Assembly: GCA_046758845.1 (NCBI GenBank)
Contig: JBHIBA010000090.1
Span: forward strand, 1-14,356
DNA: 14,356 nucleotides
Direction of reading: 5' to 3'
Source of the DNA: JBHIBA01 sp046758845
GTDB lineage: Bacteria; UBA8248; JACPRG01; G963555815
Shown piece after piece: positions 1-7,300 of this stretch; position 1 is the stretch's first letter; every line of letters begins with the position of its first letter. Both the position numbers and the translations under genes were made by a program. The notes under the pieces were generated by a model, which made no database searches, had not been told where the DNA came from, and saw only the letters and a list, made by a program, of their open reading frames with translations.

Positions 1-143
1 ATTTTGAGATAGGTTCATGTCAATTATCTATGGCTCCCCTTAGTAAGTTCGATGAGCGCGCGATTCCCGGATAGTTAAACCTATCGGTCAAAGGTTGGTT
101 TATGTCTCTTTGAAAGACTTGGATTTTCCTACGATGATTGAAC

Positions 144-160
144 CGCCTCGGTGGTAGGCG
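144..160 (-). terminator. Weak hairpin after the last UbiD gene
   Basis: On the minus strand CGCCT and AGGCG form a five-pair stem with a seven-base loop, six bases after the UbiD stop. The following GTTCAATC is only slightly T-rich. It may be a weak terminator. I see nothing else recognisable in positions 1-143. Confidence 0.2.
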
Positions 161-165
161 AGCCG

Positions 166-1584
166 TTATTGCCCGACGCCGACCTTGGACGACGTGACAT
201 AGTCCTCGATCCGGATCTCTTCCACACCGGGGATCGTCAACCGCTCAGGATACTCGTAAGGCAGGCCCAGGGGGATGGTCGCATCGATTCCCATTTTCGT
301 CACCATTCCATCCCGGGCCAAACGGGTAATCGTGTACGTGGTCGGGTCCAGCCGGTTGCCCCTCGCGCCGGGAACCATCACGATGTCCCGGTCCGCCACG
401 ACGCGGGTGGCGATGGCCCAGTTGACCTCGCTCTCGTGATTGATGTCGATGTCCGGGTCCACCACAACGACGAACTTCAAGTAGGGGCTTATGGAAAGTG
501 CGGCGAGGATGACGTTCTTCGCGTCTCCTTCATTGACCTTTTCCAAACAGACGTAGGCCATGTACCGAACCCCGGAATTCGGAAGGGCCGCAGCCTTGAC
601 CGTCGGCACCACCTTCTTCAACTCGGAGAGCAGGAAACCCTCGCTGAGGGGGGTCTGGATGAACAGATGCTCTACAATGATCCCCACGTTTTGATAGATG
701 GCATCTCGCCGGTGGGTGATTGCCTTCACCTGGAGAATCGGGGCGTCGACGATCTGCCCGTAATACTGGTGGAACTCCCCGAAGGGACCTTCGGTTTGCC
801 TTTCTTTGGGCAGGATTTCCCCTTCAATGACAATCTCAGCCCGGGCCGGGACCTCCAGGGGAACCGTCTTGCAGGGCACAAGCTCCAGAGGTTCTCCTAA
901 CAGGCCGCCGGCAATTCCGTACTCATCTTCGCCCATGGCGTCCGCCAGGGGGCTGACAGCGGCGATATGGAATGCCGGGTGCATGCCCAAGACGATGGCG
1001 ACGGGCAGGCCCTCTCCCTTCTCTTCACAGTGCTTATGGGCGTACTGAAGATGTTTGCCCCAACTATAGTAAACGCCGAGGCGATCCTTGCCGAGAAGCT
1101 TATGGCGGAAGATTCCGATGTCGCGGTGCCCCGTGTTTGGATCGACCGAAACGGTCACTCCCATGGTGATATAGGGGGCGTCGTCCTGAGCGCTGTGGGT
1201 GACGATGGGAAGCCTCCTGAGGTCCACGTCCTCACCCGTCAACACGACTTCGTGAACGGGGACTTCCCTGGCCATTTCCGGGTCCAAAACGACCGGGGGG
1301 ATCTTATCTCCCATCCGCTCTGCGATGGCCTCAGAGAGCCCCTCTTCGGGAAGGTTCAGGGCCAGGGCGTATTTCCTTTTGTCCGCCAGCAGGTTGGCCA
1401 CGACGGAGAAATCAAATCCTCGGACATTCTCGAAAAGGACGGCGTTGAACTTGCCGCAGAGGTCGAGCTTCCGGATGAGTCCCGAGATTTCATATTCCGT
1501 CGAAACCTCCCGCTCGATCCACAGGAGGTCATCCGGATAGCGGGCTTCCAGTTCGGCGAGAAACGTTCTCAGGTCTTGCCCCAT
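166..1584 (-). CDS. UbiD family decarboxylase (third gene of the trio)
   Basis: This 472-residue protein is a full-length UbiD-type, prenylated-FMN-dependent (de)carboxylase. The family adds or removes CO2 on aromatic or unsaturated acids in the cytoplasm. By motif alignment to fungal Fdc1, the catalytic Glu-Arg-Glu set is present: R160 in IFRHK, then E265 and E270 in EGPFGE. The metal/phosphate site keeps H183 and E221, but the usual Asn five residues before the Arg is Asp155. The C-terminal family block with the ADRD and PGARGNRLDP motifs is intact. The ATG at 1584 has AAGGG eight bases upstream and gives an N-terminus that aligns with the other two paralogues. It lies 53 bp after the middle UbiD gene, in the same direction, so it is probably the last known gene of the operon. 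The substrate cannot be read from sequence. Phenylphosphate carboxylase, which contains two UbiD-type subunits, is one precedent for multi-subunit use. The family call is firm; activity is inferred. Confidence 0.95.
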   Translation of the reverse strand: MGQDLRTFLAELEARYPDDLLWIEREVSTEYEISGLIRKLDLCGKFNAVLFENVRGFDFSVVANLLADKRKYALALNLPEEGLSEAIAERMGDKIPPVVLDPEMAREVPVHEVVLTGEDVDLRRLPIVTHSAQDDAPYITMGVTVSVDPNTGHRDIGIFRHKLLGKDRLGVYYSWGKHLQYAHKHCEEKGEGLPVAIVLGMHPAFHIAAVSPLADAMGEDEYGIAGGLLGEPLELVPCKTVPLEVPARAEIVIEGEILPKERQTEGPFGEFHQYYGQIVDAPILQVKAITHRRDAIYQNVGIIVEHLFIQTPLSEGFLLSELKKVVPTVKAAALPNSGVRYMAYVCLEKVNEGDAKNVILAALSISPYLKFVVVVDPDIDINHESEVNWAIATRVVADRDIVMVPGARGNRLDPTTYTITRLARDGMVTKMGIDATIPLGLPYEYPERLTIPGVEEIRIEDYVTSSKVGVGQ

Positions 1585-1637
1585 GACTCCAACCCTTCAT
1601 CCAGAGAAACCCTTGGACGGAATCGGTGGGGAGTTGC

Positions 1638-3041
1638 TCAGGCGGTCCCGTCCGTCCAGTCTTCCAGGTATTCGTCCAGTTTCACCCCTTCGGTCCCCGG
1701 AACGTGTGTCGGCCTGGGGATCTCGTACGGGAGGCCGATGGGGGTCGTGGCATCGATCCCAAGGCGGGTGACCATCCTTCCCCTCCCCCTCCGGGTGATT
1801 TCGTACGAGGAGGGGTCTTCCGAGTCTCCCAGCACCCCGGCAACCATGAACAGGTCCCTGTCCGCGACCACACGGGTGGCGAGGACCCAGAGAACCTCCC
1901 GGTCAACATCCATGTCGATATCCGTGTCCACGGCAAAGACGGTTTTTACGCCCGGGATGGTCCCGAGGGCCGCCACGATGGCCTTCTTGGCTTCTCCCAT
2001 GCGCTTCTGGTCAACCTTCACATATGCGTGATAACCGTTCGACGCAACCGGGATGCGCACATCCAAGACCGCGGGAACGGCTCGCTGGAGGGTTATGAGG
2101 GCTTCCGCTTCGCGAATGGGAGTCGGCAGAAAAAGTCTTTCGCCGAAGAGACCGGCCGTTTGAAAGATGGCGTTGTCCCGCCGGGTGAGCGCCTTCACCT
2201 GGAAGACAAGCGCCTCTCTTTCCCTGCCCTCGTATCCGATTGGGGATGCGGGCGCCCTCAGGGTTTTCGCGTCCCCGCGTGAAACGGTCCCCTCGATGAC
2301 TATTTCCGCGTGAGCAGGAACCGGCAGATCGCCCGTCAGCGTCCGCGTGACGGAAAGCGGTTCTCCCAAGAGGGAACCGATCCGCCCGAGCGATACGGCG
2401 CCGTCCATTCCGACCGCGGCGGCCAGATAAAACGCGGGGTGCATCCCGATGACCAGGGCCACCTCTATTGGCTGGCGTTCGTCCGAAGTGTCTGAAATGC
2501 AGTTCGCCAGGGGCAAATCCTCGTCGGCGAAGATCCCCAGCGCGTCCTTGTCCAACCAGCGGAGTTGAGGGAGGCTTACGGTGACGGCCCCGGACCGAGG
2601 ATTTCGGGCAACGGCGGCGCCCATCAATAGGCTGGGCGACTCGTCCCCGTCGGTATGGGTCAACAGCGGCAGAACCGAGAGGTCGGCCTCCTTTCCGGTT
2701 TTCTTGACGGCTTGAACCGGGCCGGTCTGGACCTGGACCGGCGGGAGGTTCGCCTCCAGCTTTTTCCGGAGAGCCCTCATGTATTCCAGCCGATCGGCCC
2801 CCGGCTCCAGGCCCAGGGCGAGGCAGCTGCAGGCCCGGCTGGTTATCAGATTCCCCACAACCGGGAGATCGCTGCCCTCAATGGATGAAAAATATACGGC
2901 GGCCCCGCGTTTTTCCCGCCTCGCCTTCTCCAAGAGGGCAGAGACTTCATGTTGCGGCGATACCGGCCTCTCAATCCGCAGCAAGGCTCCTGAAAGTTGG
3001 GATTCCATTGAAGCGATGTATTCTCTCAAAGACTTCGCCAT
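1638..3041 (-). CDS. Degenerate UbiD-family paralogue, probably non-catalytic subunit
   Basis: This 467-residue protein has the UbiD fold signature along its whole length: MHPAFY-type and AEIVIEG motifs, LTRRDNAIF, and a C-terminal VVADRD block ending near TPIGLPYE. The functional positions are replaced. Aligned to its neighbours, the metal/phosphate Asn is S156, the His is N180 and the Glu is S217. The two catalytic Glu of EGPFGE are A265 and Y270, and only R161 remains. The reading frame is open and undamaged, so it is not a decaying pseudogene. I infer a structural or regulatory subunit that pairs with one of the flanking UbiD proteins, or a protein with a changed chemistry. The ATG at 3041 lacks a clear Shine-Dalgarno but gives an N-terminus matching both paralogues. 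It sits 58 bp after the first UbiD gene and 53 bp before the third. The loss of key residues rests on alignment by eye. Confidence 0.92.
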   Translation of the reverse strand: MAKSLREYIASMESQLSGALLRIERPVSPQHEVSALLEKARREKRGAAVYFSSIEGSDLPVVGNLITSRACSCLALGLEPGADRLEYMRALRKKLEANLPPVQVQTGPVQAVKKTGKEADLSVLPLLTHTDGDESPSLLMGAAVARNPRSGAVTVSLPQLRWLDKDALGIFADEDLPLANCISDTSDERQPIEVALVIGMHPAFYLAAAVGMDGAVSLGRIGSLLGEPLSVTRTLTGDLPVPAHAEIVIEGTVSRGDAKTLRAPASPIGYEGREREALVFQVKALTRRDNAIFQTAGLFGERLFLPTPIREAEALITLQRAVPAVLDVRIPVASNGYHAYVKVDQKRMGEAKKAIVAALGTIPGVKTVFAVDTDIDMDVDREVLWVLATRVVADRDLFMVAGVLGDSEDPSSYEITRRGRGRMVTRLGIDATTPIGLPYEIPRPTHVPGTEGVKLDEYLEDWTDGTA

Positions 3042-3099
3042 GACGCTGGGTCGATCCCGGTGAGTTGAGACTTCATTGAAACGCCGCGCGGGTTGGGGC

Positions 3100-4491
3100 C
3101 TATTTCACCGCCGGCTGGACGTAATCCTCCCATTTCAAGTCATCCGTCCCGGGGATCCTGGCCCGGTTCGGGAACGGGTCGTCGTATCCGACGGGAACTG
3201 TGGCGTCAACCCCCATCTTCGTCACCATGCCGTCTCGCGTGAGGCGCGTAATGGCATACGTCATGGGGTCGAGGCGGTTGCCCCGAGCTCCCGGTACAAT
3301 GAAGATGTCCCGGTCGGCAACGACTCGGGTGGACAGGGCCCACAGGACATCGCTCTCATCGAAAATGTCCACGTCGGGGTCGAAGGCAAAGGCGCCCTTG
3401 ATGTAAGGGGTCCGGGTCAGCGCCGCCATGAGAACATTCTTGGCATCCCCTTCGGTGACCTTCTCCATCTGGATGTATGCGTGGTAAAGGACCCCGGAAA
3501 GGGGGATGTGGACGGCCCTGACGGTCGGAAGCACTTTCCGCAGCTCCCGAAGCATGTGGCCTTCGTTGGGGACGATGGTGGCGGTGATGTGCTCGATGTA
3601 CTGCCCGACGTCGTGATAGATGGCGTCCCGGCGATGGGTGATGGCCGTCACCTCGATCTCGGGAGCATCCACGATCTGACCGTAGTAGCGGTGGTACTCG
3701 CCGAAGGGCCCCTCCCTCTGACGGATGTGGGGCAGGATTTTCCCCTCAATCACGATCTCGGCGTGAGCCGGGACCTCCAGGTCCACCGTCTCGCACTTTA
3801 CGACCTCCAGCCGCTCCCCCAACAGGCCCCCCGCCACCTCGTACTCATCGGCCCCGTTCTTGCGCGCGACCTGCGTCTGTGAGGCCACGTAAAACGCGGG
3901 GTGCATGCCCAGGACGATGGCGCAGTCCAGGGGATCATCGCGCATCTCGGCTTTGCGGTGGATATATTGAAGGCGTTTGCCCCAGCTGTAATAGACGCCC
4001 AATTTGTTGCGGCCGATCTTCTTGTGCCGGTAAATGCCCAGGTTGGACATCCCCGTCTCGGGATCTTTGGTCACCATCACGCCCATGGTGACATAGGGGG
4101 CATCGTTTTCTTCGTGATGGAGGAGGATGGGGAGATGTCCGAGATCGACTTCCCTCCCTGTATAGACTACATCCTTCACCGGGCCCGTTCTCACGAGCGT
4201 TGGGGGGACTTGCCGGACCTCCCGCTCAGCAATCACTTCGGCGACCCTGTCTTCGGTCGTGTCGAAGGCGACGGCGAATTTCTTCCGGCTGGAGAGAATG
4301 TTCGCGATGACGGGAAACTCGAACCCCTTGACCCGCTCAAAGAGGACCGCCGGGTAAATCCCCTCCCGGTCCATCTTGGTGATGAGGGCGATAGGCTCCC
4401 ACTCGTGGGAGACCTCCCGGGTGACGCGACGAAGCTGCTCGGGGGCCGCCTCATGAAGGTCTTTGAGATAGGAGCGAAGGTCCTTGCTCAC
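3100..4491 (-). CDS. UbiD family decarboxylase (first gene of the trio, all key residues present)
   Basis: This 463-residue UbiD-type enzyme has every position I could map to Fdc1: N150 and R155 in NLGIYRHK, H178, E216 in DEYEVAG, and E260/E265 in EGPFGE. The spacing between E216, E260 and E265 equals that of Fdc1. It should bind prenylated FMN with a divalent metal and potassium, and catalyse reversible decarboxylation of an aromatic or alpha,beta-unsaturated acid. The prenylated FMN must come from a UbiX enzyme encoded elsewhere. The start is GTG at 4491, with AAGGAG six bases upstream, a strong ribosome-binding site. It is the promoter-proximal gene of a three-gene operon, behind the promoter at 4563-4591. 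Of the three it is the best candidate for the catalytic subunit. The substrate is unknown; phenolic acids or phenylphosphate-type substrates are possible on family precedent. Confidence 0.96.
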   Translation of the reverse strand: MSKDLRSYLKDLHEAAPEQLRRVTREVSHEWEPIALITKMDREGIYPAVLFERVKGFEFPVIANILSSRKKFAVAFDTTEDRVAEVIAEREVRQVPPTLVRTGPVKDVVYTGREVDLGHLPILLHHEENDAPYVTMGVMVTKDPETGMSNLGIYRHKKIGRNKLGVYYSWGKRLQYIHRKAEMRDDPLDCAIVLGMHPAFYVASQTQVARKNGADEYEVAGGLLGERLEVVKCETVDLEVPAHAEIVIEGKILPHIRQREGPFGEYHRYYGQIVDAPEIEVTAITHRRDAIYHDVGQYIEHITATIVPNEGHMLRELRKVLPTVRAVHIPLSGVLYHAYIQMEKVTEGDAKNVLMAALTRTPYIKGAFAFDPDVDIFDESDVLWALSTRVVADRDIFIVPGARGNRLDPMTYAITRLTRDGMVTKMGVDATVPVGYDDPFPNRARIPGTDDLKWEDYVQPAVK

Positions 4492-4562
4492 GAAAAGCTC
4501 CTTTTCCTCAGGAGATCGTTAGCCCTTTCGCGACGCGCTCGTTCGGGATATCCCTCGGATGT

Positions 4563-4591
4563 ATTATCTATCATTCGCGAAAAGGCGGCAA
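4563..4591 (-). promoter_or_regulatory. Sigma70-type promoter of the UbiD operon
   Basis: On the minus strand TTGCCG (4586-4591) is followed after exactly 17 bases by GATAAT (4563-4568), matching the -35/-10 consensus at four and five of six positions. It would start transcription near 4556, leaving a leader of about 65 bases before the GTG of the first UbiD gene. The -35 box overlaps the left arm of an inverted repeat (4584-4595 with 4631-4641), which could act as an operator. Confidence 0.6.
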
Positions 4592-4691
4592 TCCCACGGG
4601 TAAACCGGTAGTGAGTCAGTTTGAATGGGGGGGATTCCGCCGATCTCGGTAGGGCGGGCATTCGGGTCGGTGACCCCTTGCCCGCCTTTTT
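4574..4691 (+). ncRNA. Candidate structured small RNA, divergent from the UbiD operon
   Basis: This stretch carries no plausible gene but has marked secondary structure on the plus strand. GGCGG-C-AATCCC (4584-4595) pairs with GGGATT-CCGCC (4631-4641), giving 11 pairs with one bulged C and enclosing a 35-base loop. It is followed by a two-tier hairpin ending in five T (4653-4691). A TATTAT box at 4562-4567 could serve as a -10 element, starting a transcript of about 118 bases, but I see no good -35 for it. I do not recognise a known riboswitch or RNA family, and no plus-strand gene follows, so a cis-riboswitch is unlikely. The inverted repeat could instead be a protein-binding site for the overlapping minus-strand promoter. 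Confidence 0.3.
4653..4691 (+). terminator. Rho-independent terminator facing the plus strand
   Basis: GGCGGGCA (4653-4660) pairs perfectly with TGCCCGCC (4679-4686), with a nested GGGTC/GACCC stem (4664-4668 with 4672-4676), followed at once by TTTTT (4687-4691). The T-run lies on the plus strand. On the minus strand the hairpin is followed by CTACCGAG, so it would be a poor terminator for the nitrilase gene, whose stop is about 90 bp away. No plus-strand gene precedes it. Confidence 0.65.
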
Positions 4692-4782
4692 GCGCTCGTC
4701 GGATTGGGATGCCAGTCTAACCGAGAGGAAGGCTTACGGTGGATTTTCCGATCGAAACCGTCAGATACAACCCAATCGCCGG

Positions 4783-5565
4783 TTATGCAGAAAACGTCGG
4801 CAGGGTGCGGTCGGCGAGGGCGGGAAATTCAGCGCGGACCTGAGAGACGAGAGACATATCCACCTCGGCGGTCAGAACGGCCTCGCGGTCGCCCGCTGAA
4901 GCTGCCGCGATGCCCCACGGGTCCACGACCATGCTGTGACCCACGTAACGCACGCCGCCCTGCTCCCCGCAGCTGTTGCAGGAGATGAGGAAGCTCTGGT
5001 TCTCCAAGGCCCGCGCCCGGTTCAGAAGAATCCAGTGCTCAAGCCGTGGGTAGGGCCAGCCCGAAGTGACGAGGAAACAATCCGCCCCCGCGTCCACCAA
5101 GGCCCGGAAAAGCTCCGGAAACCGGAGGTCATAGCAGGTGGCCAGGCCGAAGGTGGCCAGCGGGGTCTGAGCGACTGCCGGGCTGTCCCCCGGGACCAGG
5201 ATTTCCCTCTCCTTGGACTGATAACCGAAGAGGTGGATCTTCCTGTACAATTTCAAGACTTCTCCTTCGGGAGACAGGAAGACCGCCGTATTGTGCAGGC
5301 CCTCCCCGGAACGCTCGACCCAACTTCCCGCGAAGAAATAGCACCCCTTCTCCCCGGCAATTTCCTTCATGGCCGCCAGCGTGGGACCCTCGAACGGCTC
5401 GGCATCGGTCTCCAGCCGCTCATAGGCGAAGGCCCCGGATGTCCAAAGCTCGGGCAGGAGGATCAAGTCGGTATCGGCAACCCGGCCGATCAGCCCACGG
5501 GCGCGCTCGATTTGCTCTGCCTTCGAGCGATCACCCGCAGCCAATTGAATGGATGCGATTTTCAT
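4783..5565 (-). CDS. Carbon-nitrogen hydrolase (nitrilase superfamily, omega-amidase-like)
   Basis: This 260-residue protein matches the usual single-domain length of the nitrilase superfamily. The Glu-Lys-Cys triad is clear: E39 in LLPELW, K109 in LYRKIHLFG, and C144 in ATCYDLRFPELFR. It most resembles the Nit2/YafV omega-amidase type, which hydrolyses alpha-ketoglutaramate and similar small amides to the acid and ammonia in the cytoplasm. Substrate assignment within this superfamily is unreliable from sequence, so only amidase activity is claimed. The ATG at 5565 has only a weak AGG-type ribosome site. The 61-bp AT-rich gap from the upstream PIN-like gene contains several TATA-like hexamers, so it may have its own promoter, although I could not choose a convincing -35/-10 pair. 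It could also be the last gene of the mtaB operon. Confidence 0.93.
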   Translation of the reverse strand: MKIASIQLAAGDRSKAEQIERARGLIGRVADTDLILLPELWTSGAFAYERLETDAEPFEGPTLAAMKEIAGEKGCYFFAGSWVERSGEGLHNTAVFLSPEGEVLKLYRKIHLFGYQSKEREILVPGDSPAVAQTPLATFGLATCYDLRFPELFRALVDAGADCFLVTSGWPYPRLEHWILLNRARALENQSFLISCNSCGEQGGVRYVGHSMVVDPWGIAAASAGDREAVLTAEVDMSLVSQVRAEFPALADRTLPTFSA

Positions 5566-5626
5566 GTCTTATACCTATAAAGTGTTATCCCATGAATTAA
5601 AGTCTACTTCCTTGTTATAAAGCCAT

Positions 5627-6466
5627 TTACGCTTCGGCCGTTGCGAGGAACCCATCCAGGTCGTGCGCCTCTTTGTCGGGGTGGAGGAGGTGAAAGCGCT
5701 CTCTGAACTTCACGTTTTGGCTCACCAGGATGTCCACGTGTGCAAGGCAGCAAAGGTGCAGCATCTCCTCGTCGTCGCCGCGCTTCCGATCCTCGTACCG
5801 CATTTTGTAAAGGTATTGCTTGAACAAAGGGAGCTTAACGAACGCCGCGGCCGTCGGACACCTGTGGATCTTCGTGTCGACGCGCCGGGCGATATCTCCC
5901 GGCTTTTCGGCCCGGATCACATCGGCCATGAGCTTGCGAACATGTTCCCGCCGCTTTCCCTTTTCGTAACGCAGGAGCAGACCGGAGAAGTCCTCGATCC
6001 CCTCCTCGTCGAAGGATGTCTCTTTGAACAGGTGATGGAGAACCCGGCCGAAAGCCTCCTGGCGACTCTGGCGGTCCCTCAGGTCCAGTTCCGCCGTCAC
6101 CTCATATTTTCCCTCGGACAGATCGGCGATGAGCCTTCGGATCTTATCGGCCTCCTCGTCTTCGTATTGCCACCAGTACCGGGGGATCATCTCCAACAGC
6201 GCCTGAACCTCGTCCCGAATCAGCCAACCGAAGTGTTTGAGGATTCGGTCGCCGATCACCCTGCGAACCAGCTTGAAAAGTTCCCCCCCTGCTTCCAGGT
6301 CGCCGAAGCGGAACGCACTCGAAAGGTCAATCAGGGCGGAGTCATCGAAGGTAATCTCAATCTCATCGTGCCTCAGGCTCAGTCTGTCAATGGCCGTTCC
6401 GGCCGGGTCGATCCCCTCCTCCCGGAGGTGTCGGTAAACAGAGGCGTCAAGATAGGCGACAGGCAT
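5627..6466 (-). CDS. Uncharacterised protein with PIN-like nuclease features
   Basis: I do not recognise this 279-residue protein as a named family. Its two ends look like a PIN-type nuclease fold. The N-terminus has an acidic residue right after the first hydrophobic strand (YLDASVY, D7). The C-terminus has an acidic DDEE helix start (about 231-234), then a hydrophobic helix, VDILVSQN (D245 to N251) and KFRERF. In active PIN proteins the SQN position is usually an Asp (T/S-x-D), so one metal ligand may be lost. The middle (about 60-225) is a long, charged, largely helical insertion, far larger than in VapC toxins of about 130 residues. No antitoxin-like partner is adjacent. It starts 15 bp after the SAM hydroxide adenosyltransferase, with AGGGG eight bases before the ATG, so it is probably co-transcribed with mtaB. 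A link to RNA processing is inference only. Confidence 0.85.
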   Translation of the reverse strand: MPVAYLDASVYRHLREEGIDPAGTAIDRLSLRHDEIEITFDDSALIDLSSAFRFGDLEAGGELFKLVRRVIGDRILKHFGWLIRDEVQALLEMIPRYWWQYEDEEADKIRRLIADLSEGKYEVTAELDLRDRQSRQEAFGRVLHHLFKETSFDEEGIEDFSGLLLRYEKGKRREHVRKLMADVIRAEKPGDIARRVDTKIHRCPTAAAFVKLPLFKQYLYKMRYEDRKRGDDEEMLHLCCLAHVDILVSQNVKFRERFHLLHPDKEAHDLDGFLATAEA

Positions 6467-6481
6467 GGAGAAAACCCCTAT

Positions 6482-7300
6482 TCAGGCGCTGATTTCCACG
6501 ATCACAGTCTCATCAAGGCCCGCGTTCAGTATCTGCGCGGCGTTTCCGCAAGAGACAAAGAGCTCGAGAAATCCCCAAGAATTGAACAGGGCCGCCGCCT
6601 TTCCCTCGCGGGATTCATTGTAAAATCTGACCAGTTCCGCGACCTCTCGGCCCTTCAGGAAAACGCGCGCGCGCCCTCCCCGCGCAGAGCCCGACGCCTC
6701 CTCGAACGACTCGCGGTCCACATTCGTGATGAGGTTGCCGAACCGGTCGACATGAATCACGACTCCGCGGATTCGGGCGCGGGCGCCTTTCCGGTCGGCT
6801 TCCACCCGAGGGCTCGGAAACGGGAGCCGGATCGCATCCGAGACTTCCGGTCCGGCGTCGGTCGGCTCGGCTCCGGCACCCAAGTGAGCCGCCGCCGGCG
6901 CGAAAACATCCCGTCCATGAAACGTCGCGGAGGGACCTTTCAGAAACCACCGAGGATTGCAGACCTCACGGACCTTCGCCCCTTCCTTCTCCAGAGCGGA
7001 GGTCAGGACTCCGTTATCCGGCCCCAGGAAGAGAAACTTTTCGTCCTGGATGAGAATCGCGCGGCGGCCGCTCCCCACTCCGGGGTCCACGACGGCCACG
7101 TGGATCGTTCCTTGGGGAAAGTACGGATGAGCCGCGCGCAAGATCAGTTCCCCCGTCCGAATGTCCTGGGGCGGAACCTGATGGGTGATGTCCACGATGG
7201 TAAGGTCGGGACAGATCGCCAGGGCGACTCCCTTCATCGTCCCCACGAAGCCGTCGCTCAGCCCGAAATCCGTGATGAAGGTCAGGACGGGACGGCTCAT
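6482..7300 (-). CDS. SAM hydroxide adenosyltransferase (DUF62 family)
   Basis: This 272-residue protein belongs to the family that hydrolyses S-adenosylmethionine to adenosine and methionine (archaeal PH0463 type), related to fluorinase and chlorinase. It opens with the typical FITDFG-DG-VG motif (residues 8-20). The Asp-Arg-His triad is visible as D72 and R79 in VDPGVGSGRR and H128 in FHGRD; the D-to-R spacing of seven equals that of the characterised enzyme. The C-terminal domain contains HVDRFGNLITN. The frame extends 70 codons upstream, but that extension lies over the mtaB C-terminus and has no family similarity. I chose the ATG at 7300, whose ATGA overlaps the mtaB stop by 4 bp, implying translational coupling. 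I see no strong Shine-Dalgarno, as expected for a coupled start. Halogenase activity is unlikely without the halide-pocket features, but I cannot exclude it by eye. Confidence 0.93.
   Translation of the reverse strand: MSRPVLTFITDFGLSDGFVGTMKGVALAICPDLTIVDITHQVPPQDIRTGELILRAAHPYFPQGTIHVAVVDPGVGSGRRAILIQDEKFLFLGPDNGVLTSALEKEGAKVREVCNPRWFLKGPSATFHGRDVFAPAAAHLGAGAEPTDAGPEVSDAIRLPFPSPRVEADRKGARARIRGVVIHVDRFGNLITNVDRESFEEASGSARGGRARVFLKGREVAELVRFYNESREGKAAALFNSWGFLELFVSCGNAAQILNAGLDETVIVEISA

Noticed and set aside
967..2031. Long plus-strand open frame opposite the UbiD genes (354 codons), with similar ones at 1626-2282 and 3901-4611
   Set aside because: They lie antisense to strongly recognisable UbiD genes, show no family motif, and are expected from the high GC content at third codon positions.
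4596..4636. tRNA or known riboswitch in the gap upstream of the UbiD operon (a GTTTGAAT segment resembles a T-loop)
   Set aside because: The flanking bases do not pair as a T-arm, no cloverleaf forms, and I could not match the conserved cores of cobalamin or c-di-GMP-I riboswitches.
5627..6466. VapC-type toxin of a toxin-antitoxin pair
   Set aside because: The protein is about twice the usual toxin size, has no small antitoxin gene beside it, and may lack a catalytic Asp.
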